DNA from: Planctomycetia bacterium
Lineage (GTDB): Bacteria > Planctomycetota > Phycisphaerae > Phycisphaerales > SM1A02
Assembly (NCBI GenBank): GCA_005799495.1
Contig: SYGP01000031.1
Coordinates: forward strand, 62,001-126,000
Reading direction: 5' to 3'
DNA length: 64,000 bases
The position numbers and the translations under genes are program-made. This document shows positions 42,523-51,221 of this stretch, piece by piece. Positions within the stretch are counted from its first letter, which is position 1; every line of letters starts with the position of its first letter. The notes under the pieces are model-generated. The model was given only the letters and a program-made list of their open reading frames with translations, was not told the DNA's origin and ran no database searches.

Positions 42523-45500
42523 TCAAGCCGGCGAGGCCGTCGCCAGCCCGCCCGAGGCGGACTGCCCTGCCGCCGTCACGCTGCGATCCTCCTCCTTGGA
42601 GTAAGTCAGCGGACCTGCGATGACGACCGAGCTGATCGTTCCTGCGATCAGTCCGACAATGAACGTGAACGCAAACGGCTGGATGGCTGGTCCGCCGTAG
42701 AGATACAGGATGCCCGCCGACAACAGCGTTGTCCCACCCGTCATCAGCGTTCGGCTGAAGGTCTGGTTGATGGAATCGTTCACTGTCGACCATGATGCGT
42801 ACCGCAGTTTGCCCTTGTTTTCTCGGATTCGATCCAGAATCACAATGGTGTCATTGAGCGAGTACCCAATGATCGTCAAAAGGGCGGCGATCACATTGAG
42901 ATCTATGCGAAAAGCTTCGAGGAGAGTCAGCCTGGCGAGATCCGTCCCCGTCAGCCGGATCGACAGGGCGAGGCAGCCGAGGCAGATCACGACATTGAAA
43001 ATCACGGCGATCACCGTCGCCATGGAGTAGCGGAAACTCGCGAATCGCAGCCAGATGTAGATCACCATCCCGACCAAACTGACAATGATCGCCACGATTG
43101 CGGACGCAGCGAGGTTGGCGGCAACCACCGGAGAGAAACTGCTGACTTGTTCAAGGCTCTGCTTGGCGGTGAAGGCAGCTTGGATCAGGCGCCACTCCGG
43201 CTGCGCCACGACTCGTTCCCAAGTTGCTGCATCGACCTTCGTCAGGAGGGCCGATGGCTCTACAACCATGACTGCCACGGACTTCCATCCCTTGGACGGA
43301 TTCGATGGGTCGGCTGCTTCAAGCCCCACCACCTCGAAACGGCGCGCGCTGAGACCCGAGAAGTCGGGCTGCTTCCGCATTCTTGCGATTCGAGTGGTGG
43401 CCTCCTCGAGCGTGACGGCCGGCTGAAGGTCTCTCAAGACGACCGCCACGCCACCAGCAAACTCACGGACGGGAGTCTTGTCGTTGGGGAATCCAATCGA
43501 GGCCCCCAGTGTCTCGCCAGTCAGTGCCAAGGTTGATGTCGCCCCCGCAGCATCGTCCATCCCTGAAAAACGCACGGGCATGGTGACATCGAGCGCTTGG
43601 CCGAACTCCACGGTGAGTGCTTCCACGAGGGGCTCGGTGGCGGTTTCGGTGTCACCGAGCGCCGCCGGGTTGGCGACCCGAACTTGGAAACCCGTGGAAG
43701 CCCCATCGGCGGATGACTCACCCACGGTCAACACATTGGCGGCACGAAGCTCCGCCACGGCCGGCAGCGCTGACTTTGCACCGATCTCGTGAATTCGCCG
43801 CTCCACATCCTCCCGTTTCAGAAGGAGTCTTCCACTCGGCGACGCGGGCTCCCCCGCAGCAGCCTTGCGGGTGACCATCGTCATGGTGACGCCGCCGCGG
43901 AATTCAGTCTCCAACAGTTCCCGCCCGGCACCGATGGCCAAGACAAGACTCGCAATCGAGGCGATCGCGCAGAGTGACCACATCACGAAGCGCAACCGAA
44001 GCCAATCGACGCTCGGTCGCAGCAGTTTCATGATTCCAGGCAGCAGCGTTGGAAGCATCGGCATGCGCTTCACTCCAAGCCAGTTCACCAAAATGGCCAT
44101 CATGATCCGCGAGCAGAACAGGGCCGTGAACAGCGTCGTCAGCACGCCGATCATCATGGTGAGCGCAAATCCCTTCACTTCCGTCGCAGCCAACTTGTAC
44201 AGCACCACGCAGACGATCAGGTTCGTGACATTGCCGTCGATGATGGCATTGAATGCTCGTGCAAATCCGAGGTCGAGAGCGTTCTTGAGCGACTCCTTGT
44301 TATCCACGAGTTCCTCGCGCGTTCGCTCGAGGATCAGCACATTGGCGTCGACCGCCATGCCGACCACGAGCGCGATGCCAGCGAGACCTGGCAGCGTGAA
44401 TGACCCGTCGATCATCGCCATGATGCCGAAAATCATTCCCAGATTGAGGACGACGGCGATGTCCGCAATGAGCCCAGCTCCGAGGTAATACACCGCCATC
44501 AGAGCCGCGGTCGCGAGAGCGGCGAAGAGCACTGCGGTCAAACCGCGAAGCAGATTGTCGCGGCCCAGCGCAGGACCAAGGATGCTGACCGAAATCGGTT
44601 CCGGTCGCAGCTTCGCTTCGAGTTCGCCGCCCTGCAGCACTCGAATCAGGTAGTCGATCTCCTCCTGCGTGAACGATCCCGTGATCTGCCCATTTCCAGG
44701 GATCTGCGACTGCAAGGTTGGGGCGGAAAACAACTGTCCATCGAGAACGATTCCCATCGGGCGACCGATGTTCGCACCCGTGAGCTTGCCCATCAGGATT
44801 CCGCCGCTCGGGTCAAGTTGGAATGCGACGCAGGTCCGTCCGAGTTGATCTTGGCTCGGGAAAACCGCTTTCATCGACCACTGCCGCCCACCGAGGTGGT
44901 CGAGACTCATCGCGTCGGTGGTGTAGAGAAGCGCATAGGGCTGTCCGTCGTACTTGGCCCCAACCATGTCGCGGCTGCGCAAGTATGAGACCGGATCGGC
45001 GAGGAGTGCCTCAATTTGTTCGGGCGAATCCCCCCACTGCTTCGGATCGTTGATCGGGAACCAACGCGCGACTGGCGAATCGGTGCCCGCCGGGCCGCGT
45101 TCAGCCAGTTGCTTGCGCAGTTCGTCCGGATTCACTCCCTCGGGACCGGCGGCGCTCACGGCGATACGGAACTCGAGAACGCCTGCGCCACGGAGCAGAC
45201 GCTTCAAGTCCTCGGGGTCGTCATAGCCGCCGACCTGCCCCGAATACTCGCTCGAGGCCTTCGCGAGCGCGGCGATCTCATCGGCGAAGTCGGGCAACTG
45301 CGCCTGCAGGGCCTGCACCTCAAGATCACGCGGACTCGGACCCGTCGCGGCAGAGCCGTCCTCCGCGAACTTCGCCTTGCCCTTCTCATCACGCAGTCGC
45401 GGACGATCGGACGACAGGGCGAAGGCGCGGCGCAATCGCGCCTGATCGATGTTGCCCGCTGCGATCACCGCGCGTGCGCTTCGGTCGTTCACCTCTGCCT

Positions 45501-46074
45501 GCGCGATCTCCGCTTCGATGCGCCCGAGCTCCGCGGCGTCCGCGCCGCGAGCGAGTGCCTCCTGATACGCGCTGCGCGCTTCGCGCGCCTTCGCCGCCGC
45601 CGCCTGCAACTGCTCGAGCGCCTGCCGACGCGATCCGGCGACTGCGGCTCCCGCAACGGGCGCGGGTGCAAGCTGCGGCGCAGTGCCGGCGTCGAGCGCC
45701 GCCTGCAGTTCAATCGGGGAAATCGTCATGCGATCCCCAAGCGCAGCCATGCGATCGCGCAAGGCTTCGCCCGCAGCGCGCACCTCCGGCGAAGGCAGCG
45801 GCATCACCACCTCAATGCGATCAAGCCCCTGCGGCTGCAGCGAAATGTCGAGGACACCTTGCGGGTTCACGCGGCGCTTCAGCGAATCGATCACCTGCGC
45901 GAGAATGCGTTGACGGTCGCCGCCCTCGGGCATGTCCACCGCATACACCATGCTGACTCCACCGCGGAGGTCCTTGCCAAGGCGAATGCTCGTCTCCCAT
46001 GGGATGACTTGCCACACGCAGAATGCGATCACAACGACAGCAACAATCAAACGCGGCAGGATTCGGAAGTTCAA
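42523..46074 (-). CDS. secDF: Fused protein translocase subunit SecDF
   Basis: Proton-driven component of the Sec system that pulls exported proteins through the membrane. 1183 residues, much larger than typical SecDF fusions (about 750). The SecD half has GKDLRGGVSMVYAVDM near 32 and the transmembrane Asp block LVVGMAVDANVLILERTREE near 575. The SecF half begins near 690 (LLETEFRGGVTMTM) and ends with the IGYSLNDTIVILDRIRENKG block near 1095. Two expansions are visible: a coiled-coil insert in the first periplasmic domain (about 150-235) and an enlarged SecF periplasmic domain (about 735-980). The start is TTG overlapping the yajC stop (TTGA), with GGGAG upstream. Confidence 0.95.
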   Translation of the reverse strand: MNFRILPRLIVAVVVIAFCVWQVIPWETSIRLGKDLRGGVSMVYAVDMPEGGDRQRILAQVIDSLKRRVNPQGVLDISLQPQGLDRIEVVMPLPSPEVRAAGEALRDRMAALGDRMTISPIELQAALDAGTAPQLAPAPVAGAAVAGSRRQALEQLQAAAAKAREARSAYQEALARGADAAELGRIEAEIAQAEVNDRSARAVIAAGNIDQARLRRAFALSSDRPRLRDEKGKAKFAEDGSAATGPSPRDLEVQALQAQLPDFADEIAALAKASSEYSGQVGGYDDPEDLKRLLRGAGVLEFRIAVSAAGPEGVNPDELRKQLAERGPAGTDSPVARWFPINDPKQWGDSPEQIEALLADPVSYLRSRDMVGAKYDGQPYALLYTTDAMSLDHLGGRQWSMKAVFPSQDQLGRTCVAFQLDPSGGILMGKLTGANIGRPMGIVLDGQLFSAPTLQSQIPGNGQITGSFTQEEIDYLIRVLQGGELEAKLRPEPISVSILGPALGRDNLLRGLTAVLFAALATAALMAVYYLGAGLIADIAVVLNLGMIFGIMAMIDGSFTLPGLAGIALVVGMAVDANVLILERTREELVDNKESLKNALDLGFARAFNAIIDGNVTNLIVCVVLYKLAATEVKGFALTMMIGVLTTLFTALFCSRIMMAILVNWLGVKRMPMLPTLLPGIMKLLRPSVDWLRLRFVMWSLCAIASIASLVLAIGAGRELLETEFRGGVTMTMVTRKAAAGEPASPSGRLLLKREDVERRIHEIGAKSALPAVAELRAANVLTVGESSADGASTGFQVRVANPAALGDTETATEPLVEALTVEFGQALDVTMPVRFSGMDDAAGATSTLALTGETLGASIGFPNDKTPVREFAGGVAVVLRDLQPAVTLEEATTRIARMRKQPDFSGLSARRFEVVGLEAADPSNPSKGWKSVAVMVVEPSALLTKVDAATWERVVAQPEWRLIQAAFTAKQSLEQVSSFSPVVAANLAASAIVAIIVSLVGMVIYIWLRFASFRYSMATVIAVIFNVVICLGCLALSIRLTGTDLARLTLLEAFRIDLNVIAALLTIIGYSLNDTIVILDRIRENKGKLRYASWSTVNDSINQTFSRTLMTGGTTLLSAGILYLYGGPAIQPFAFTFIVGLIAGTISSVVIAGPLTYSKEEDRSVTAAGQSASGGLATASPA

Positions 46075-46493
46075 GACGCGGCTCCCTGGGTGCTGCCCGT
46101 GCGGACACTCGCGATGGCGCTCTTCGCAACGGTCATTCGGACATTCGAGTTCTCGTCGATCTTGAGGATGACCATGTCATCCTTGATCTCCACCACCGAG
46201 CCGATGATGCCACCGATGGTCTGCACTTCATCGTGCCGCTTGATCGACTCCATGAGCGCCGTGCGCTTCTTGCGTTCTCGGCGTTGGCCGAACATCGTGA
46301 ACACCACGAGGATGAGGACAAAGGGGATGACGATCCACATGCCGCCGAGTGGATCTGCAGCGGGCCGCGGTGCTCCCTCGACCGCGCCCGCGGGTTGACC
46401 GACTGCGCCGGGCGCCACCACCGGTGCTTCCCCCGGCAGTGGCGGTGCATCTTGCAGTGCGATCGAGGAAAATGGAATCAGCATGTCAATCAT
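46071..46493 (-). CDS. yajC: Preprotein translocase accessory subunit YajC
   Basis: 140-residue single-span membrane protein of the SecDF-YajC complex. An Ala/Pro-rich N-terminus precedes the membrane helix (IVIPFVLILVVFTMF, about residues 52-68), then the YajC signature QRRERKKRTALMESIKRHDE and QTIGGIIGSVVEIKDD. The tail is longer than in E. coli. The start may be 46493 or 46484. It overlaps the tgt stop region by a few bases and the secDF start by four, forming the common tgt-yajC-secDF unit. Confidence 0.92.
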   Translation of the reverse strand: MIDMLIPFSSIALQDAPPLPGEAPVVAPGAVGQPAGAVEGAPRPAADPLGGMWIVIPFVLILVVFTMFGQRRERKKRTALMESIKRHDEVQTIGGIIGSVVEIKDDMVILKIDENSNVRMTVAKSAIASVRTGSTQGAAS

Positions 46494-47670
46494 CGGTGGT
46501 TCCGGCTGCGTTCCCTTCGCATCGGTCCCGCACGGTGCAGGGCCAGCGGAGGGTGAGGTCGAGCCACGCATCATCCTCTATCGCGCGCCGAATGTCTAGT
46601 AGCAACCTTTGATAGAGACGAATGTTGTGGATCGATGCCAGCGTGGGTCCGAGCATCTCCCCTGCGAGAAACAGATGGCGCAAATAGGCGCGCGAAAACC
46701 CCTGTCGACATGTTTCACAGTCGCAGTCCTCCTCGATGGGGCGCGGATCGTCCGAGTGGACAGCATTGCGCAGCCGGAGCGAACCCTGCCGCGTGAAAAC
46801 CATCCCGTTTCGACCGTTGCGGGTTGGCAGGACACAGTCGAACATGTCGACTCCCGCCGCAACCGCCATCTTGATATCCGCCGGATATCCGACTCCCATG
46901 AGATAGCGCGGTTTGTCCTCGGGCAGATTCGGCGCGACATGCTCGACCACGCGTGCGATCGCATCGGGCCCCTCGCCAACGGCAACACCACCGATGGCAA
47001 AGCCAGGGAGATCGTGGGCGCATGTTGCATCGAGGGACGCAGTGCGAAGTTGGAGGTCCGTGCCCCCCTGCACGATGCCGAAGAGCGCTTGGTCGTCTCG
47101 CGTGTGCGCCGCGATGCACCGCTCGAGCCAACGCAGCGTGCGGTCCTTCGCATCGATCACGCGCGCGCGCGCCGCTTCATCTGGCGCGGCATCGGATGCG
47201 GACGGACAGTCATCGAAGGCCATCGCGATGTCCGCGCCGAGCGCCTGCTGAACCGTCATGCTCGACTCTGGCCCGAGATGGACGGATGCCCCGTCGATGA
47301 ATGACTGGAACGCGACCCCGGACTCATCGAGCCGATTGATGCCCGCCATCGAGAATGCCTGAAACCCGCCGGAGTCGGTCAGGATCGGTCCATCCCAACG
47401 CATGAACGCGTGAACGCCCCCGAGTGCGCGGATGCGTTCTGCGCCCGGGCGCAGCAGCAGGTGGAACGCGTTGTTCAGGATGCACTGGCTCCCCGTGGCC
47501 CCCACCTGCGATGGCGTCAGCCCCTTCATCGCTGCGGCAGTGGCCACTGGCATGAACGCCGGAGTTTCGAAGGATCCATGCGCCGTTGTGATGCGGCCTC
47601 GACGCGCGTTCGGCGCGCCCCCGCAGCCCGCGCGGATGCGTTCAAAGCGGATGCTGTGCCGCGTGGTCAC
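46486..47670 (-). CDS. tgt: tRNA-guanine (queuine) transglycosylase
   Basis: Exchanges guanine 34 for preQ1 in tRNAs with GUN anticodons. 394 residues. The nucleophile Asp lies in VDMFDCVLPTRNGRNG near residue 275, substrate Asp residues in LTDSGGFQAFSM near 96, and the zinc site in DCDCETC...H near 314-347. A GTG start at 47670 gives the family N-terminus (RGRITTAHGSFETPAFMPV). The yajC start lies within eight bases of its stop, so the two are translationally coupled. No other queuosine biosynthesis gene is nearby. Confidence 0.95.
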   Translation of the reverse strand: MTTRHSIRFERIRAGCGGAPNARRGRITTAHGSFETPAFMPVATAAAMKGLTPSQVGATGSQCILNNAFHLLLRPGAERIRALGGVHAFMRWDGPILTDSGGFQAFSMAGINRLDESGVAFQSFIDGASVHLGPESSMTVQQALGADIAMAFDDCPSASDAAPDEAARARVIDAKDRTLRWLERCIAAHTRDDQALFGIVQGGTDLQLRTASLDATCAHDLPGFAIGGVAVGEGPDAIARVVEHVAPNLPEDKPRYLMGVGYPADIKMAVAAGVDMFDCVLPTRNGRNGMVFTRQGSLRLRNAVHSDDPRPIEEDCDCETCRQGFSRAYLRHLFLAGEMLGPTLASIHNIRLYQRLLLDIRRAIEDDAWLDLTLRWPCTVRDRCEGNAAGTTDD

Positions 47671-47676
47671 CCGTCG

Positions 47677-48837
47677 TCATCCGCCGTGGCGATGGGTTGC
47701 GTCACGCAGCGTTCGCCTTTCGCTTTCGGTCAGGGAGCCAAGTCCACTCGATCGGATCTTGTCGAGGATTCGGTCCACCTCGCCCGCCGAAGGAGTGGAC
47801 GCGCGGTCGGATCCTCCGTGCCCCCGAGGACTGCGCTCCAGTCCGGCGCGCTGCACGCGCCGCGCGGAGTGGAATGTGCTGGTGGGATCGACGGTCCCGA
47901 GCAGATCGAAGAAACTGCGGAGGCGATCGGGATTGTGGATCAGGTACCAGCCGGCAACCGCGCCACCGATGTGCGCAGCCTCGCCGCCCGCGTTCTTCCA
48001 GCGAAGAAGCACCGCGGCGCACGCGAACAGGACGAGTCCATAGGCGAGCGTCTTCAGTCGCATCGGGATCACGAAGAAGAGAAGCACCTGCGCGTTGGGC
48101 ATCAATCGCGCCGATGCGATGATGATGCCGAACACGCCCGCGCTCGCTCCGACGAGCGGCATGTCTGGATCGTTCAGCAACAGGCCAGGGATCACCACGC
48201 GAGTCCCCGTGGACGCCATCAGGTAACCCGCAAGATTCAGGATGAGGTAGAGCAGTGCACCAGCGATGCCGCACAGCAAGTAGAACGCCGTGTATCGCTT
48301 CGCTCCGAGATAGCGCTCCACCACCGGGCCGAAGAAGTACAGCCCGATCATGTTGAAGAGCAGGTGGTTCAAGTCCGCATGGCAAAACTGGAATCCGATG
48401 AAGCGCCACACTTGGAGCGCGCTGACGCCGACCCCGGGGATCGTGGAGTACAGCGCCGTGGAAGTGGAGAAGTACAGCCAGCGCTGCAGGAACGGCATCG
48501 ACTGCACGGTGTTCACCGCCACGGGAATCGGTGTTCCATCGGCACGGGGTGCGAAGACCGTCTGCTCGGCGATCAGGATGCGCGCGGGATCCGCATCGAT
48601 CGGTCCCGTGCTGCTTGCACGCACTCCACTGAGGATGTCGCGCTGAACCGGCTCGGGGACGGTCGGATCCCACTGCGAGCCGATCACCACCCACTGTCGC
48701 GGCAAGAATGCATCGGCCACGAAGACGACGACGCAGATGAGGATCAGCCATGTCGTGGCGCTCCACCCCTTCTGCGCGCCCAGGACGCGGCGCGAAGGCG
48801 GCTCTTCGCGCCAATAGTCTCGGTCTGCCGTACCCAT
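47677..48837 (-). CDS. Rhomboid-family intramembrane serine protease
   Basis: 386 residues with about seven membrane helices. Rhomboid blocks: FQFCHADLNHLLFNMIGLYF near residue 150, the catalytic Ser in VGASAGVFGIIIAS near 229, and the catalytic His in GGEAAHIGGAVAGW near 286. The Ser is followed by Ala instead of the usual Gly (GASA versus GxSG). A cytoplasmic tail (about 315-386) ends in a helical motif (EVDRILDKIRSSGLGSLTES) that is repeated in the neighbouring gene. It is seven bases upstream of tgt and 12 downstream of the S2P-like gene. Confidence 0.92.
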   Translation of the reverse strand: MGTADRDYWREEPPSRRVLGAQKGWSATTWLILICVVVFVADAFLPRQWVVIGSQWDPTVPEPVQRDILSGVRASSTGPIDADPARILIAEQTVFAPRADGTPIPVAVNTVQSMPFLQRWLYFSTSTALYSTIPGVGVSALQVWRFIGFQFCHADLNHLLFNMIGLYFFGPVVERYLGAKRYTAFYLLCGIAGALLYLILNLAGYLMASTGTRVVIPGLLLNDPDMPLVGASAGVFGIIIASARLMPNAQVLLFFVIPMRLKTLAYGLVLFACAAVLLRWKNAGGEAAHIGGAVAGWYLIHNPDRLRSFFDLLGTVDPTSTFHSARRVQRAGLERSPRGHGGSDRASTPSAGEVDRILDKIRSSGLGSLTESERRTLRDATHRHGG

Positions 48838-48849
48838 GCCGCGCGGAGG

Positions 48850-49878
48850 CTACCCACGCTTGCGGCGCGTTGCCGAACGGAGGAAGCGCCGCTCCCTCCA
48901 CGACAGCGAACCCATGCCACCCCTGGCGATCTTTCCCAGCAGCGTGTCGAGTCGACGCTCTTCCTCCGCGCGCCGCGCGGCACGGCGCGCGTGGAGTGCA
49001 TCGCTGTCGCACTCCTCATCGTCCCTGCCACTCGGGTCCAGACCGAGCCGCAGCAACTTCCCGCCGCGGGAACTCACCACAAGTCCCACTCCACACGCCA
49101 GCAGCGCGAGAAGCGAGTTGGTCGCCAACGCGATGACACACCCAAGCAGCGCGAGTCCGGTGCCAATCCACAGCGTGCGTTCACGAGCATCGCGGCGGTT
49201 CATCTTGATTTCGAGCAGACTCTCGAGAATCCGCCCCCCAGCCATCGGATGGAACGGGAGCAAGCTGACGAGGAGCACCATGGAAGCCGTCCAACCCGCG
49301 AGCCAGATGAGCGCGCTGACCCAGTCGCTCTCCAGCGCATGGAACCCCGCATCGGACAGTGGACTTGGCATCCACTCCCACGAGAGCGGCTGCCCGCGCA
49401 GTGCAAGGGCACCTGCGGCGAGACCAACACACAGGGCAAGCATCACGGGTCCTGCCGCCGCTGCCGTGAGCCGATGCACCCAATCGCCCGGCGGATCGTT
49501 CCACCGAGCGCCTCCCCACGGGGCCAGCGACATGGCGCTCGGAGGCGCGCCGCAGCGCCGAGACACGAACTCGCGCGCCACATCATGCAGGACCACGCAC
49601 CAGCAGACCAGGACGAGAACGATCACCGCCGCACGCATCTCGGATGGCACGGGAGCGGTCGCCGCGGGGAGCGCGGTTCGGAGCAGCTGCAGCAGAACAA
49701 GGAGCAGCAGCGAAATGTGGATGCGAACGGACCAGCTGGCGGATGGAATGAGCGGCACATCCCATGTCCACGGTGCATCCGCCCGCCGCTCCACACCGGC
49801 GATGTTGCCAGTCGTGTCCACTTCGCGCCCACCCGAATCGGCATCCCGCGAGTGCTTCACGGGCGCAGCACCTTCCAT
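48850..49878 (-). CDS. Site-2-protease (M50)-like membrane protein, probably inactive
   Basis: 342 residues, five to six membrane helices in the M50 order. The position of the HExxH zinc motif reads HDVAREFVSRRCG (about 98-110): catalytic Glu is Asp and the second His is Arg. The second family block, normally P-x-x-D-G-G, reads FHPMAGGRILESLL (about 209-222), without the Asp ligand. Hence zinc binding and proteolysis are unlikely. The C-terminal tail (RLDTLLGKIARGGMGSLSWR) matches the tail of the adjacent rhomboid. The ATG overlaps the NUDIX gene end by 22 bases. Confidence 0.82.
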   Translation of the reverse strand: MEGAAPVKHSRDADSGGREVDTTGNIAGVERRADAPWTWDVPLIPSASWSVRIHISLLLLVLLQLLRTALPAATAPVPSEMRAAVIVLVLVCWCVVLHDVAREFVSRRCGAPPSAMSLAPWGGARWNDPPGDWVHRLTAAAAGPVMLALCVGLAAGALALRGQPLSWEWMPSPLSDAGFHALESDWVSALIWLAGWTASMVLLVSLLPFHPMAGGRILESLLEIKMNRRDARERTLWIGTGLALLGCVIALATNSLLALLACGVGLVVSSRGGKLLRLGLDPSGRDDEECDSDALHARRAARRAEEERRLDTLLGKIARGGMGSLSWRERRFLRSATRRKRG

Positions 49879-50378
49879 CGCAGGTAGGTCGCCAATGTCT
49901 TGCCGTCGCAGACTTCGCCCGCGGCGATCATCCGCTCGAATCGCGCCTGATCGACGACCTGCACTTCGATGCGCTCGTCCGCTTCGAGGCGCGTTGGACA
50001 GGGCGTGAGGTCCGTCGCCAGAAATGCGTGCATGCGTTCATCGGTGAAACCCGGCGATGTGTAGAAGGTGCCGAGCGATGTGATGCAGCCCGCCGTATGT
50101 CCCGTTTCTTCTTCGAGCTCCCGCCGTGCCGCGTCCTCTGGATCTTCGCCGCGTTCGAGTTTTCCGGCGCAGAACTCATGCAGCCAGCCATTCACCGCCA
50201 CGCGCAAGTTCCGAATCGTCACGAGGCTTCCATCGCCGCGAAGCGCCATGACGCAGACTGCCCCTGGGTGACGAACCACATGCCGCTCGCCCATCGCGCC
50301 GCCCTGCAGCGGGATCGTCATGCGTTCCACATCGAAGACATGGCTGCGCAGGACGATGTCGCGCTCTTCGTGAGGCAT
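49857..50378 (-). CDS. NUDIX hydrolase, ADP-ribose pyrophosphatase-like
   Basis: 173 residues. The complete Nudix box is present near residues 72-94 (GKLERGEDPEDAARRELEEETG), written here within limits: GKLERGEDPEDAARRE followed by LEEETG. Preceding strands (HPGAVCVMALRGDGSLVTIR, VNGWLHEFCAG) fit the ADP-ribose pyrophosphatase group, which cleaves ADP-sugars. The exact substrate is not determined by the sequence. It is divergent from mlaF by 30 bases and overlaps the S2P-like gene. Confidence 0.92.
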   Translation of the reverse strand: MPHEERDIVLRSHVFDVERMTIPLQGGAMGERHVVRHPGAVCVMALRGDGSLVTIRNLRVAVNGWLHEFCAGKLERGEDPEDAARRELEEETGHTAGCITSLGTFYTSPGFTDERMHAFLATDLTPCPTRLEADERIEVQVVDQARFERMIAAGEVCDGKTLATYLRWKVLRP

Positions 50379-50408
50379 GGGAAGTCATGGCGATCATAGG
50401 ATGCGGGG

Positions 50409-51221
50409 ATGACCGCACAGGCGGATATGCGCGTGGTGAATCTGCGGAAGCGTTTCGGACGCCGCGAGGTGCTGCGCGGCGTCAGCATCGACTTTGCGCC
50501 AGGAGCCATTACGGTCGTGCTCGGCCCATCGGGCTGCGGCAAGAGCGTGATGCTCAAGCATCTTGTCGGCTTGCTGCGACCAGACCGCGGTGAGGTTTGG
50601 TTTGGAGCAACGCGCATCGACAAGCTCGGGGAACGCGAACTGGGCATGGTGCGTCGGCAGATCGGATTCCTGTTCCAGCAAAGTGCGCTGTTCGACTCGC
50701 TGACGGTTCGCGAGAACATTGCATTTCCCCTGCGCGAGCACGGGATGAATGACGATGGCCTCATTGAATCGAAGGTGCGCCGCGTCCTCGATCTCGTGGC
50801 ACTCGAGGAGACGATCGATCAGATGCCTTCGGAGTTGTCGGGTGGACAGCGCAAGCGTGTGGCTCTTGCGCGTGCCGTTGTGCTCGAACCCCGCGTGGTG
50901 CTGTACGACGAGCCAACCACGGGGCTCGATCCGATCCGATCCGAAGTCATCAACCAGCTGATCCTGAAACTGTCGGACAGTTTGGGCGTCACGAGCATCG
51001 TGGTGACCCATGACCTGATGAGTGCGTACCGCATTGCAGATCGCATGGTGCTGTTGCATGAGGGACAGGTCGCGCTCGAAGGCACACCCCGCGAGTTCGA
51101 GGAAACCACCGACCCAACGGCGCGGCAGTTCCTGCACGGCGAACTCGGCGCGGATGAACTGGCGCGAATCCGTGGAAGCGGGGATGATGCAGCCCCGCAG
51201 CGCAGACCAGGTCAACCATGA
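50409..51221 (+). CDS. mlaF: ABC transporter ATP-binding protein, MlaF-like
   Basis: ATPase of the Mla phospholipid transport system at the inner membrane. 270 residues with Walker A GPSGCGKSVMLKHLVGL near residue 39, Q-loop (FLFQQSALFDSLTV), the signature LSGGQRKRVALARAV near 144, Walker B LYDEPTTGLDPI near 166 and the switch His in VVTHDLMSAYRIADRM. The TTGLDP and RADRM-type ending are typical of MlaF/Ttg2A. The stop overlaps the mlaD start (ATGA). The permease gene mlaE is not adjacent. Confidence 0.92.
   Translation: MTAQADMRVVNLRKRFGRREVLRGVSIDFAPGAITVVLGPSGCGKSVMLKHLVGLLRPDRGEVWFGATRIDKLGERELGMVRRQIGFLFQQSALFDSLTVRENIAFPLREHGMNDDGLIESKVRRVLDLVALEETIDQMPSELSGGQRKRVALARAVVLEPRVVLYDEPTTGLDPIRSEVINQLILKLSDSLGVTSIVVTHDLMSAYRIADRMVLLHEGQVALEGTPREFEETTDPTARQFLHGELGADELARIRGSGDDAAPQRRPGQP

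Noticed and set aside
47410-49887. An 825-codon plus-strand open frame across tgt, rhomboid and the S2P-like gene
   Set aside because: It spans three well-supported minus-strand genes and is Arg/His/Gln-rich without domains; long antisense frames are expected at this base composition.
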